A stretch of DNA of 64,000 nucleotides from Methylocystis sp. Lineage in GTDB: Bacteria > Pseudomonadota > Alphaproteobacteria > Rhizobiales > Beijerinckiaceae. This document shows, in pieces, positions 7,899-15,540 of the stretch. The stretch is from contig JALHNQ010000005.1 of the NCBI GenBank assembly GCA_022843405.1, positions 1 through 64,000 of the forward strand. Direction: 5' to 3'. The notes below the pieces were generated by a model. That model saw only the letters and a program-made list of their open reading frames with translations. It made no database searches and was not told where the DNA came from. Numbering within the stretch: position 1 is the first letter of the stretch; each line of letters opens with the position of its first letter. A program made the translations under genes and the position numbers.

Positions 7899-8899
7899 GG
7901 CGTCGAAACCACGTCGCCGTCGCGAAGGCCGGAAAGTATCTCGACGCCGTCGCCGCGCGGCTCGCCCAGCTGCACGACGATTTCCTCGCCGGACGCAAGG
8001 CGGACGAAGTCCACGCCGGCGCGGCGATAGACCGCGGCGCGCGGGATGATGATCGTGTCGCGCTTGCCGGTCGTGACGTAAACGCGCGCGCGTTCGCCAA
8101 CGAAATAATCGCCGAGCCCCTCTACATCGACGTCGGCGATGACGCGGCCGCCTTGAATTTCGGGATAGACGATGCGCACGCGGCCCTGCTTGCGTTCGCC
8201 GCCCGCTTCTTCATGCAGACCGCGCGCGCCGATCTCGACCTTGTCGCCGGCGCGCATGAATCGCGCATGACGCTCGGGCAATTGCAGACGCAAAATGTAT
8301 TTGTCTTCGGCGATCGTCGCGATGGTTTCGCCAGGCATCACCACGCGTCCGACGGAGGCCGGAATGGTGAGGACGCGCCCTGGCCCCGGCGCGCGCACCG
8401 AGCCTTCCGCCGCCTGTTGTTCGATCACCCCGCGATCGGAGCGCAAGGCCGCCAGATTGCGCTCGGCGACGTCGAGCGCGGTCTTCGCCTGGTCGAACAG
8501 CGCCTTGGTGTAGACCCCGCGCCGGAACAACTCCTGCGCACGGCCGAAATCGGCCTGCGCCTTGTCGCGCTGCGCCTGCTGCGATTGGATGCGCTGATCG
8601 AGCGCCTGCATCTGCAGGAAGAGCTTCTGATCGACGACCGAGGCGATTTCGACGCCGCCGGCGACGTCGTCGCCCTCTTTGATCTTGAGCGCGCTCACCG
8701 TGCCGCCGATGCGCGCCCGCGCCGTCAATTGATGCGCCGGTTCCACCGAAGCGACGACCGCCTTGAGATCGTCGATCGGCGCGACGCGCGCTGTGACCTC
8801 TCCCGCCGCGGCGCTTGAAGAGAACGCCAAGAGGGCGAGGAGCGCCGTCGGCGCGATATGCAAGCGGCCCGCAGGTCTCATGCGGTCAGTTATATGCAT
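7895..8899 (-). CDS. RND efflux periplasmic adaptor subunit (membrane fusion protein)
   Basis: From the chosen start the product has about 334 residues. It begins with a signal peptide (hydrophobic TALLALLAFSSSAAAGE) and continues with the HlyD/AcrA pattern: a lipoyl half-motif (ARIGGTVSALKIKEGDDV), a coiled-coil hairpin (LFLQMQALDQRIQSQQAQRDKAQ), a second lipoyl half and beta-barrel. It would join the RND permease to an outer-membrane channel. The start is uncertain: ATG at 8899 or 8881, or in-frame codons further upstream, are all possible, and none has a clear ribosome site. I prefer 8899 because the AT-rich operator lies just before it. Its 3' end overlaps the permease gene by 4 nt. Confidence 0.88.
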   Translation of the reverse strand: MHITDRMRPAGRLHIAPTALLALLAFSSSAAAGEVTARVAPIDDLKAVVASVEPAHQLTARARIGGTVSALKIKEGDDVAGGVEIASVVDQKLFLQMQALDQRIQSQQAQRDKAQADFGRAQELFRRGVYTKALFDQAKTALDVAERNLAALRSDRGVIEQQAAEGSVRAPGPGRVLTIPASVGRVVMPGETIATIAEDKYILRLQLPERHARFMRAGDKVEIGARGLHEEAGGERKQGRVRIVYPEIQGGRVIADVDVEGLGDYFVGERARVYVTTGKRDTIIIPRAAVYRRAGVDFVRLASGEEIVVQLGEPRGDGVEILSGLRDGDVVSTP

Positions 8900-8903
8900 A
8901 AAA

Positions 8904-8927
8904 CGTAAATTAGCAATAGCGAATTTA
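8904..8927 (-). promoter_or_regulatory. Putative SqrR/BigR-type operator of the RND operon
   Basis: TAAATT-N10-AATTTA forms an inverted repeat just upstream of the adaptor gene. Read on the minus strand, it contains GCTATTGCTAATTTA, which matches 14 of 15 positions of the motif in front of the persulfide dioxygenase (19532-19546) and 12 of 15 in front of the ArsR gene. Repressor identity is inferred from the nearby regulator. Confidence 0.55.
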
Positions 8928-8990
8928 ATGCATCCCATCTTCAACAGAAAGGGCGGCGCGCGGCCACCCTCGAATGGGCGTAAGAGATCG

Positions 8991-9230
8991 TCAGCCCCAA
9001 AGATTGCACCAGCCGCGCGCGCTGACCGGGCCGCTCACCACGCCACAGCCGGAAGGCGGGTTGAAGTAGGCGCAATTGGCGCAGCTTTGTCGACCATTCG
9101 GCGCGCCGCGATAGGCCGCCGCCGCCTTGCTCGACTTCGCTAGCGCACGCGTCGCGGCGCCTAAACCTCCGGAAGCGGCGCACAGCATCAACAGCAATGA
9201 GCGACGCGTCAGACTGCGAAATTCGACCAT
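8991..9230 (-). CDS. High-potential iron-sulfur protein (HiPIP), Tat-exported
   Basis: The 79-residue precursor has a twin-arginine leader (LTRRSLLLMLCAASGG...ALA), then a mature domain with four cysteines in HiPIP spacing (SCANCAYF, GCG, GWCNLW), which bind one 4Fe-4S cluster. HiPIPs are periplasmic one-electron carriers. It is transcribed away from the ArsR regulator and shares its intergenic region, and it lies between that regulator and the RND operon, so it is probably part of the same sulfide-responsive group. Its electron donor or acceptor cannot be told from the sequence. Confidence 0.88.
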   Translation of the reverse strand: MVEFRSLTRRSLLLMLCAASGGLGAATRALAKSSKAAAAYRGAPNGRQSCANCAYFNPPSGCGVVSGPVSARGWCNLWG

Positions 9231-9272
9231 CTTCGCCTTTCCTATCCAATTCGCCTCGTTGATCGGGCTGCA

Positions 9273-9305
9273 TTACAATTAAATTAGATCTACGTAATAT
9301 AATTG
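9273..9305. promoter_or_regulatory. AT-rich palindromic site upstream of the HiPIP gene
   Basis: TTAC (9273-9276) pairs with GTAA (9294-9297), and CAATTA (9276-9281) with TAATTG (9300-9305), so two inverted repeats are interleaved in an AT-rich patch. On the minus strand the patch contains CTAATTTA, the tail of the motif seen at the other putative sites. It may be a second repressor site in the divergent HiPIP/ArsR promoter. This is weaker than the other sites. Confidence 0.35.
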
Positions 9306-9366
9306 GGCGCGTCCTCGGCACATGCGACAAATCGCTCTTTGGCGCACGACGCCGCGCTTGACAATT

Positions 9367-9391
9367 ATATTCGATATTCTTAATTTAGCGA
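9367..9391 (+). promoter_or_regulatory. Putative autoregulatory operator of the SqrR/BigR-like repressor
   Basis: An AT-rich stretch directly before the ATG at 9394 contains GATATTCTTAATTTA (9373-9387), matching 12 of 15 positions of the RND-operon site and 11 of 15 of the dioxygenase site. The position immediately before the start codon fits autorepression. Confidence 0.5.
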
Positions 9392-9393
9392 TC

Positions 9394-9765
9394 ATGAATG
9401 TAAATCTGCTTGAGCTGGCGCCGAAAGCTGCGCAGGCCGAAAGCTTTCTCAAGGCGCTCGCCAACCGCCATCGGTTGATGGTGCTGTGCCAGTTGCACGG
9501 CGGCGAACTGTCGGTGACCAAGCTTCAGGAGGCGATCGGTCTCAGCCAGTCGTCGCTCTCCCAGCATCTTGCCCGTCTGCGCGAAGATCGGTTGGTGAAA
9601 ACCCGCCGCCAGTCGCAAACGATTTACTACTCCCTGGCCAATGAAAACGTCTCGCGAATCATCGGCCTGCTCTATGAGATGTTTTGCGCCGAGCCTTGCG
9701 GCAAGGCGGCGAAACCGCGCGCGCGCGTCAAACGAGGGACTCTGCGCCATGAGCATTCGTCATGA
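9394..9765 (+). CDS. ArsR-family persulfide-sensing repressor (SqrR/BigR-like)
   Basis: The 123-residue winged-helix protein has the ArsR recognition region IGLSQSSLSQHLARLREDRLVKTRR and wing QTIYYSL. Cys32 (RLMVLCQL) and Cys98 (LLYEMFCAEP) are 66 residues apart. This is the same spacing and sequence setting as the two cysteines of SqrR/BigR, which form a polysulfide bridge and release DNA when sulfide is present. A third Cys102 follows. I chose the ATG at 9394 over 9322 because homologues start here and because the upstream stretch carries the putative operator. It overlaps the DUF2892 gene by 4 nt and probably controls the surrounding sulfide genes. Confidence 0.87.
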   Translation: MNVNLLELAPKAAQAESFLKALANRHRLMVLCQLHGGELSVTKLQEAIGLSQSSLSQHLARLREDRLVKTRRQSQTIYYSLANENVSRIIGLLYEMFCAEPCGKAAKPRARVKRGTLRHEHSS

Positions 9766-9962
9766 GCATTGATCGAATCGTCATGGCCTTTGCCGGCTCG
9801 ATGATCTTATTGAGTCTGCTGTTGTCGCAGCTCGCCAGCCCCTGGTGCCTCTTGCTCGCGGCCTTCGTTGGCGCCAATCTGGCGCAGGCGGCCTTTACGG
9901 GTTTTTGCCCCTTGGCGCGCGCGCTGAAGCGGCTCGGCGCCAAGTCAGGCGCCGCCTTTTAG
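9762..9962 (+). CDS. DUF2892 (YgaP-type transmembrane) protein
   Basis: The 66-residue membrane protein has two hydrophobic segments (IVMAFAGSMILLSLLLSQLA and CLLLAAFVGANLAQAAF) ending in TGFCPLARALKRLG, the signature of the DUF2892 domain, which is found alone or fused to rhodanese as in YgaP. It is translationally coupled to the ArsR gene (4-nt overlap). The family is repeatedly found with sulfide-response genes. The conserved FCP motif may interact with sulfur species or a rhodanese partner, but this is inference. Confidence 0.85.
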   Translation: MSIDRIVMAFAGSMILLSLLLSQLASPWCLLLAAFVGANLAQAAFTGFCPLARALKRLGAKSGAAF

Positions 9963-10026
9963 ACCTCGTCGACCCTCAAATGGCGCCGGCCAGCCCGGCG
10001 CGTTCATAACGGAACCTCGAAGGCAG

Positions 10027-10698
10027 ATGGCGCCAGCGGACTGGGTCGACGAAACGCCATCCTTGCGCAGCCTCGACGCCGCGACGAAGACGCTTCTGCG
10101 CGAGGCCGCCGTGCGCAAGCAAATCCCCCGCGGCGCCGTGCTGTTTCGGCCCGGCGATACATGCGCGCATTTTCCGCTGATCGTCTCGGGTTCGGTGCGG
10201 GTGCAACGGGTCACCGAATCAGGCCGCGAGATCGTGCTTTATCGGGTCGGCGCGAATGAGACCTGCATTCTGACGACAGCCTCGCTGCTTTCGGACGACG
10301 CCTACGCCGCCGAAGGAATCGCCGAGACCGACGTGACCGCCTATGTCGTCCCCGCCGATCGATTCAGCGCGCTGATGAACGCATCCCAAGGCTTTCGCGC
10401 GCTGGTGTTCGACGGCTACAGCAAACGTCTCGCGACGCTGATGTCGCGCATCGAGGAGATCGTCTGCACGCGGATCAATGTGCGGCTGGCGGAACGTCTT
10501 CTCGCCCTGTGCGGCGCCGGCGATAAAATCGTCGCCACGCAGCAGGCGCTCGCCGCGGATCTCGGCACGGCGCGCGAAGTCGTCGGCCGAACGCTGAAGG
10601 CCTTCGAACGCTCAGGCTGGATAAAATTGTCGCGAGGCGGCGCCGAAATCGTCAATCTCGCGGCATTGCGTTCGCTGTGCGACGCGCAGCGTGACTAA
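10027..10698 (+). CDS. Crp/Fnr-family transcriptional regulator
   Basis: The 223-residue protein has an N-terminal cyclic-nucleotide-binding-like barrel (GAVLFRPGDTCAHFPLIVSG...) and a C-terminal helix-turn-helix (LAADLGTAREVVGRTLKAFERSGWIKL). There are no N-terminal Fnr-type cysteine clusters, but isolated cysteines occur at CAHF, ETCILT, IVCTR and LLALCG. The domain with NETCILTTASLL resembles regulators that sit next to DUF2892 and sulfide genes in other proteobacteria. It lies between the repressor pair and SQR on the same strand and may activate SQR and the bd oxidase, although I see no clear dyad for it. Confidence 0.85.
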   Translation: MAPADWVDETPSLRSLDAATKTLLREAAVRKQIPRGAVLFRPGDTCAHFPLIVSGSVRVQRVTESGREIVLYRVGANETCILTTASLLSDDAYAAEGIAETDVTAYVVPADRFSALMNASQGFRALVFDGYSKRLATLMSRIEEIVCTRINVRLAERLLALCGAGDKIVATQQALAADLGTAREVVGRTLKAFERSGWIKLSRGGAEIVNLAALRSLCDAQRD

Positions 10699-10798
10699 GT
10701 CGCGGACACGCGTCCCGCGATCGCGCATGTCCTCTCTCATGCGTGGCGCAAACCATCAGCACGAATATTTATGCGCACAAAGCGCGGGGGAGGATTGA

Positions 10799-12082
10799 AT
10801 GGCGCATATCGTCATCATGGGCGCAGGGATCGGCGGCGTCGCCGCCGCGATCGAAGTTCGCGAAGGGCTTGGAAAGCAGCATCAGGTCACAGTTGTCTCC
10901 AACCTCGAGAATTTTCAATTCACGCCGTCCAACCCCTGGCTTGCCGTGCAATGGCGCAAGCCCGATGAACTCAAGGTGCCGCTCGCGCCGGTGTTCAAGC
11001 GAAAGAATATCGGCTTCATTCCAGTCGGCGCGAAGCGGGTTCTGCCCGACGAGAACCGGCTCGAATTGGAGAACGGCGAGAGCGTCGCCTATGATTATCT
11101 CGTCATCGCGACGGGTCCGAAGCTCGCCTTCGAGGAAGTGCCGGGGCTCGGACCGCATGGCGGACATACCCATTCGATCTGCACATTGCAGCATGCCGAG
11201 ACCGCCGCGAAGGCCTATGAGGACTTCTGCAAGGATCCCGGCCCGATCATCATCGGCGCGGCGCCCGGCGTCTCCTGTTTCGGGCCGGCTTATGAATTCG
11301 CCATGATCCTTTCGACCGATCTGCGCCGGCGCGGCATTCGGCACAAAGTGCCAATGACTTATGTCACGTCGGAACCTTATATCGGTCATCTCGGGCTTGG
11401 CGGCGTCGGCGATACGAAGGGGATGCTCGAATCGGCGTTCCGTGATCGTGACATCAAATGGATCGTCAACGCCAAAACGACAGCGATCGAGCCCGGCCTG
11501 CTCAAATGCGCCGAGCTCGACGACAATGGACAGGTCAAGAAAGAGCACGAAGCGCCGTTCAAATTCGCCATGATGATGCCGGCCTTTAAAGGCGTCGATG
11601 CGCTGATGGGCGTTGAAGGACTCGTTAATCCGCGCGGTTTCGTCATCATCGACAAAAATCAGCGCAATCCCAAATATCCGAATGTCTTTGGCGTCGGCGT
11701 CTGCGTCGCCATCCCGCCTGTCGAGGCGACGCCGGTGCCGACCGGCACGCCAAAGACCGGCTATATGATCGAGTCGATGGTCACGGCGACCGCACATAAT
11801 ATCGTCTCGCTGATCGCCGGACGCGACGCGAAGGAAGAAGGCACGTGGAATGCTGTTTGCTTGGCGGATTTTGGCGACAGGGGCGTCGCCTTTGTCGCAA
11901 AGCCGCAAATTCCGCCGCGTAACGTCAACTGGTCGAGCGAAGGACGCTGGGTTCATCTCGCGAAGGTCGCCTATGAAAAATATTTCCTTCGCAAGGTCCG
12001 CAAGGGGCAGAGCGAGCCTGTATATGAGCGCTACATCATGAAACTGCTCGGCATCGAACGGCTGCGTCGCGCCCTTTCATGA
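10799..12082 (+). CDS. sqr: Sulfide:quinone oxidoreductase family flavoprotein
   Basis: The 427-residue protein has an N-terminal FAD motif (IVIMGAGIGGVAAAIEV), the block YDYLVIATGPK, and cysteines at positions 128, 160 and 354 that match the three catalytic cysteines of characterised sulfide:quinone oxidoreductases. The C-terminus ends in an amphipathic, positively charged stretch, as expected for monotopic membrane attachment. It should oxidise sulfide to polysulfide or glutathione persulfide and pass electrons to quinone. A strong ribosome site (GGGGGAGGA) precedes the ATG. The quinol oxidase genes follow 35 nt later, giving a direct route for the electrons. Which SQR subtype it is cannot be settled by eye. 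Confidence 0.88.
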   Translation: MAHIVIMGAGIGGVAAAIEVREGLGKQHQVTVVSNLENFQFTPSNPWLAVQWRKPDELKVPLAPVFKRKNIGFIPVGAKRVLPDENRLELENGESVAYDYLVIATGPKLAFEEVPGLGPHGGHTHSICTLQHAETAAKAYEDFCKDPGPIIIGAAPGVSCFGPAYEFAMILSTDLRRRGIRHKVPMTYVTSEPYIGHLGLGGVGDTKGMLESAFRDRDIKWIVNAKTTAIEPGLLKCAELDDNGQVKKEHEAPFKFAMMMPAFKGVDALMGVEGLVNPRGFVIIDKNQRNPKYPNVFGVGVCVAIPPVEATPVPTGTPKTGYMIESMVTATAHNIVSLIAGRDAKEEGTWNAVCLADFGDRGVAFVAKPQIPPRNVNWSSEGRWVHLAKVAYEKYFLRKVRKGQSEPVYERYIMKLLGIERLRRALS

Positions 12083-12117
12083 AGGGGCTGGCGGCCAAGC
12101 ACTGCTAGGAAGAGGCC

Positions 12118-12276
12118 ATGCGGACACGGCCGTTAGGACGCGAGATCGCCATCGCGCTCGCCTTCAAGCTGATCGCGCTCATCGCGCTCTATTTCGCATT
12201 TTTCGGTCCTGCACATCGCATAAGGTTGACGCCGGCTCAGATGGCGGAAACGCTCTCGGCCGGCGCGCCGCGCTGA
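12118..12276 (+). CDS. cydP: CydP-like small subunit of the bd oxidase
   Basis: A 52-residue reading frame (MRTRPLGREIAIALAFKLIA...) with one transmembrane helix, followed by the family motif FAFFGPAHRIRLTP, sits 17 nt upstream of cydA. The spacing, length and motif match the putative small subunit CydP found before cydAB in many proteobacteria. It is preceded by AGGAAGAGG. The small size makes it easy to miss in gene prediction. Its role in oxidase assembly or stability is inferred from family context. Confidence 0.8.
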   Translation: MRTRPLGREIAIALAFKLIALIALYFAFFGPAHRIRLTPAQMAETLSAGAPR

Positions 12277-12293
12277 CTTCCGGAGCATAAAAA

Positions 12294-13874
12294 ATGTTCG
12301 AACTCGACGTCGTCACGCTTTCGCGCCTCCAATTTGCGCTGACGGCAATGTATCACTTCCTGTTCGTGCCTTTGACGCTGGGCCTCGCGCTTCTGCTCGC
12401 CGTCATGGAAAGCGTCTATGTCATGACCGGGCGAAAAGTCTGGAAAGACGCGACGCAGTTCTGGGGCACGCTGTTTGGCATCAACTTCGCCATGGGCGTC
12501 GCCACCGGCGTCACCATGGAGTTTCAGTTCGGCACCAATTGGGCTTATTACTCCCACTACGTCGGCGACATTTTCGGCGCGCCGCTCGCCATCGAAGGCC
12601 TGATGGCGTTCTTCCTCGAGGCGACCTTCGTCGGGCTGTTCTTCTTCGGCTGGAAGCGCTTGAGCAAGGTGCAGCATCTCGTCGTCACCTGGCTTGTCGC
12701 GCTCGGCGCTAATTTCTCGGCGCTGTGGATTCTCGTCGCCAACGCCTGGATGGAAAACCCGGTCGGCGCCGCCTTCAATCCGCAGACGATGCGCATGGAG
12801 CTGACCTCCTTCGCGGAGGTCTTGTTCAATCCCGTCGCCCAGTCGAAATTCGTGCACACGGTCAGCGCCGGCTATGTCACCGGCGCGATGTTCGTCATGT
12901 CGATCGGCGCCTACTACATGTTGAATCGTCGCCATGTCGACATCGCGCGCCGCTCGCTGACGGTCGCGGCGAGCTTCGGCCTCGCTTCGGCGCTTTCGGT
13001 CGTCGTGCTCGGCGACGAAAGCGGCTATACGGCGGGCGAAAGCCAGAAGATGAAGATCGCCGCGATCGAGGCGATGTGGGAAACTGAGCCGCCGCCGGCG
13101 TCCTTCACGCTCTTCGGCTTTCCCGATCTCAAGAAAGAAACGACGGAATATGAGATCAAAATTCCCTATCTGCTCGGATTGATCGCCACGCGTTCGCTCG
13201 ATACGCCGGTCGAAGGGGTCAAAGCCCTTGTCGAGCGTGCGGAAACGCGCATCCGCAGCGGCATGGCGGGCTATCAATGGCTCGTCAAGGAAGGCGGCCG
13301 CCCCAACGCCGTAATTCCGCCGGCGCTCGAAGCCTCGATGCGCGACGTCGGCCATTCGCTGCTCGTCAAGCGCATTCGCCCGGATATCGAGAATGCGACC
13401 GACGCGCAGATTCACGAAGCGGCGCTGTCGACGATTCCCGACGTGCCGGTGTTGTTCTGGTCGTTCCGCATCATGGTGGCGCTCGGCTTCTATTTTATCG
13501 CGCTCTTCGCCGTGGCCTTCTATCTGTCAAGCCGGCGGCGCTGCGGGCGACCCTGGTTCCTGCGGATGACGATGTATAGCCTGCCGCTGCCCTGGGTCGC
13601 GGCCGAACTCGGCTGGATCGTCTCGGAATATGGCCGGCAGCCATGGATCATCGACGCGACGATGCCGACATTTCTTGGCGTCTCCAACGTTCCTGCGTCG
13701 AATGTCGCGGCGAGTCTCGCGGCTTTCGTGCTGTTCTACAGCGCGCTCGCCATCATCGATGTCGGGCTCATCGTCAAATATGTCCGCATCGGCCCGCAGA
13801 GCGAGCCCGAGCCTCAGACCTCCGGCGCGCCCGTGCTTCCCGCGCCGGCGCCGGCGCCGGCGCAAACCCAATAG
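12294..13874 (+). CDS. cydA: Cytochrome bd-type quinol oxidase subunit I
   Basis: The 526-residue membrane protein has the CydA pattern: FELDVVTLSRLQFALTAMYHFLFVPLTLG at the N-terminus with the first heme-ligand histidine (His21), KFVHTVSAGYV with another, GDESGYTAGESQKMKIAA, and a long periplasmic quinol loop of the E. coli type (ETEPPPASFTLFG to GYQWLVKEGGRP). Cytochrome bd oxidases reduce oxygen with electrons from quinol and tolerate sulfide and cyanide that block heme-copper oxidases. Encoded right after SQR and cydP, it can keep the quinone pool oxidised during sulfide stress. The C-terminus ends in a proline/alanine-rich tail. Confidence 0.93.
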   Translation: MFELDVVTLSRLQFALTAMYHFLFVPLTLGLALLLAVMESVYVMTGRKVWKDATQFWGTLFGINFAMGVATGVTMEFQFGTNWAYYSHYVGDIFGAPLAIEGLMAFFLEATFVGLFFFGWKRLSKVQHLVVTWLVALGANFSALWILVANAWMENPVGAAFNPQTMRMELTSFAEVLFNPVAQSKFVHTVSAGYVTGAMFVMSIGAYYMLNRRHVDIARRSLTVAASFGLASALSVVVLGDESGYTAGESQKMKIAAIEAMWETEPPPASFTLFGFPDLKKETTEYEIKIPYLLGLIATRSLDTPVEGVKALVERAETRIRSGMAGYQWLVKEGGRPNAVIPPALEASMRDVGHSLLVKRIRPDIENATDAQIHEAALSTIPDVPVLFWSFRIMVALGFYFIALFAVAFYLSSRRRCGRPWFLRMTMYSLPLPWVAAELGWIVSEYGRQPWIIDATMPTFLGVSNVPASNVAASLAAFVLFYSALAIIDVGLIVKYVRIGPQSEPEPQTSGAPVLPAPAPAPAQTQ

Positions 13875-13887
13875 AAAGGCGAAAGCG

Positions 13888-15027
13888 ATGTTCGACTATA
13901 TGACGCTTCGCCTCATCTGGTGGGCGCTGCTTGGCGTCCTTCTTGTAGGTTTCGCCATCCTTGACGGTTTCGACATCGGCGTCGCCATGCTGCATCCCTT
14001 CGTCGCCCGCGACGACTCGCAGCGGCGCGTGACGCTGAATACGATCGGCCCGGTCTGGGAGGGCAATCAGGTCTGGTTCATTCTTGGAGGCGGCGCGGTT
14101 TTCGCCGCTTGGCCGCCGCTCTATGCAGTGTCCTTCTCCGGCTTTTATCTCGCGATGCTGCTCGTCCTCATCGGCCTCATCCTGCGGCCGGTGGCGATCG
14201 TCTTCCGTGGTAAGAGGGAGGGGCGGCTGTGGCGCAAAACCTGGGACTGGCTCTTCTTCGTTTCGGGCGTCGTCCCCGCGCTGATCTTCGGCGTCGCCTT
14301 CGGCAATCTGCTTCAAGGCGTCCCCTTTCATTTCGATCAGTCGCTTCGCGCAACTTACGAGGGTGGCCTTCTCGGCCTGCTCAATCCCTTCGCTTTGCTC
14401 AGCGGCCTCGTCAGCGTGACGATGCTCGCAATGCAGGGCGCGGCGTGGCTTGGCGTGAAGAGCGAGGGCGAAGTCGCGGTCCGCGCTCGCCGATATGGCG
14501 CGCTTGCGGCGATCCTCCTCGTGCTGCTGATCTCCGCGGCGGGACTATGGACGTTGCTCGGGGTCGAAGGCTATCAGATCGCCGGCGCGATCGATCACGC
14601 GGGGCCGTCCAATCCGCTGGCGAAGACCGTGACGCGGGAAGCCGGCGCCTGGTTCGACAACTACCGCGCCTATCGCTGGATGATCGCCGCTCCCGCCGCC
14701 GCTTACGCGGGCGCGCTTGTTGCGGCGCTGGCCTTCGCCTTCGCGGCGAGAAGGATCGCGCTTCTCGTCAGCAGCCTTTCGGTCGCGGGCATGGTGACAA
14801 TGGCGGGCTTCAGCATGTTCCCCTTCCTGCTGCCGTCGTCGTCGCACCCGAGCCAAAGCCTGACGGTGTGGGACGCTTCGTCGAGCAAAGCGACGCTCTC
14901 TCTCATGCTCGTAGCGGTGATCGTCTTTTTGCCGATCGTCCTCGCTTACACGAGCTGGGTCTACTATGTGCTGCGCGGCACCGTCAGCGAAGCGGCGATC
15001 CGTCGCGGCGACGATTACTATTATTGA
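13888..15027 (+). CDS. cydB: Cytochrome bd-type quinol oxidase subunit II
   Basis: The 379-residue polytopic membrane protein begins MFDYMTLRLIWWALLGVLLVGFAILDGFDIGVAML, the conserved CydB start. It continues with RVTLNTIGPVWEGNQVWFILGGGAVFAAWP and ends with YTSWVYYVLRG. It pairs with CydA to form the oxidase. I chose the ATG at 13888, 13 nt after the cydA stop, because the homologous sequence starts exactly there; the open frame extends further upstream inside cydA without similarity. Confidence 0.94.
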   Translation: MFDYMTLRLIWWALLGVLLVGFAILDGFDIGVAMLHPFVARDDSQRRVTLNTIGPVWEGNQVWFILGGGAVFAAWPPLYAVSFSGFYLAMLLVLIGLILRPVAIVFRGKREGRLWRKTWDWLFFVSGVVPALIFGVAFGNLLQGVPFHFDQSLRATYEGGLLGLLNPFALLSGLVSVTMLAMQGAAWLGVKSEGEVAVRARRYGALAAILLVLLISAAGLWTLLGVEGYQIAGAIDHAGPSNPLAKTVTREAGAWFDNYRAYRWMIAAPAAAYAGALVAALAFAFAARRIALLVSSLSVAGMVTMAGFSMFPFLLPSSSHPSQSLTVWDASSSKATLSLMLVAVIVFLPIVLAYTSWVYYVLRGTVSEAAIRRGDDYYY

Positions 15028-15044
15028 GCGGGAGACGTCGAAGC

Positions 15045-15146
15045 ATGTGGTATTTTTCCTGGATATTGGGGCTGGGACTCGCTTGCGCCTTCGCCATCCT
15101 CAACGCCATGTGGCTCGAACTCGACGACGACGACAGGAAAAAATAG
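15045..15146 (+). CDS. cydX: CydX/YbgT small subunit of the bd oxidase
   Basis: The 33-residue reading frame MWYFSWILGLGLACAFAILN... has one transmembrane helix followed by MWLELDDD. This matches CydX, which stabilises the hemes of cytochrome bd. It starts 17 nt after cydB with a GGGAGACG ribosome site. The operon therefore reads sqr-cydP-cydA-cydB-cydX, with a tiny gene on each side of the two large oxidase subunits. Confidence 0.92.
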   Translation: MWYFSWILGLGLACAFAILNAMWLELDDDDRKK

Positions 15147-15232
15147 ACCGCCGCGCGCTAAGCGACTTAGTCGCTGAGCGAGACCACGCAAAGCGATAGG
15201 CTCGCATGGCCGCCTCAATCAGGGAGACAGTC

Positions 15233-15418
15233 ATGCAAGCCAATATCGGAAAGATCGATCGGATCATCCGCATCGTCGCCGGCCTCTTGTTGCTCAGTCT
15301 CGTCTTTATCGGTCCTCAAACGCTGTGGGGTCTCGTCGGTCTTATCCCGCTGGCGACGGCCTTCATCAGCTTCTGCCCTGCCTACAAGCTTCTCGGCATG
15401 GATACGCTCGGCAAATAG
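15233..15418 (+). CDS. DUF2892 (YgaP-type transmembrane) protein, second copy
   Basis: The 61-residue protein MQANIGKIDRIIRIVAGLLLLS... has two hydrophobic segments and the terminal motif ISFCPAYKLLGM, a canonical DUF2892 domain. It differs clearly from the copy at 9762, being closer to the standard YgaP membrane domain. I chose the ATG at 15233, preceded by CAGGGAGACA, rather than the in-frame ATG at 15206. It follows cydX by 86 nt and may belong to the same transcript. Confidence 0.88.
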   Translation: MQANIGKIDRIIRIVAGLLLLSLVFIGPQTLWGLVGLIPLATAFISFCPAYKLLGMDTLGK

Positions 15419-15484
15419 TTCGGCGAAGAGCTTGGCGCGCAATTCGCGCGCCGGCCACGGCACGGCGCGGGCAAAATTGTAAAT

Positions 15485-15507
15485 GCGGCCAGCGCTGTGC
15501 TGGCCGC
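15485..15507 (+). terminator. Stable hairpin after the cyd/DUF2892 operon
   Basis: GCGGCCAGC and GCTGGCCGC form a perfect nine-base-pair stem with a five-base loop, 66 nt after the DUF2892 stop codon. No U-run follows, so it may act as a transcript-stabilising hairpin or a factor-dependent terminator before the HMA-TauE gene. Confidence 0.5.
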
Positions 15508-15540
15508 GGTTCAACGCTGGCGGCGAGCGTTAAATCATAG

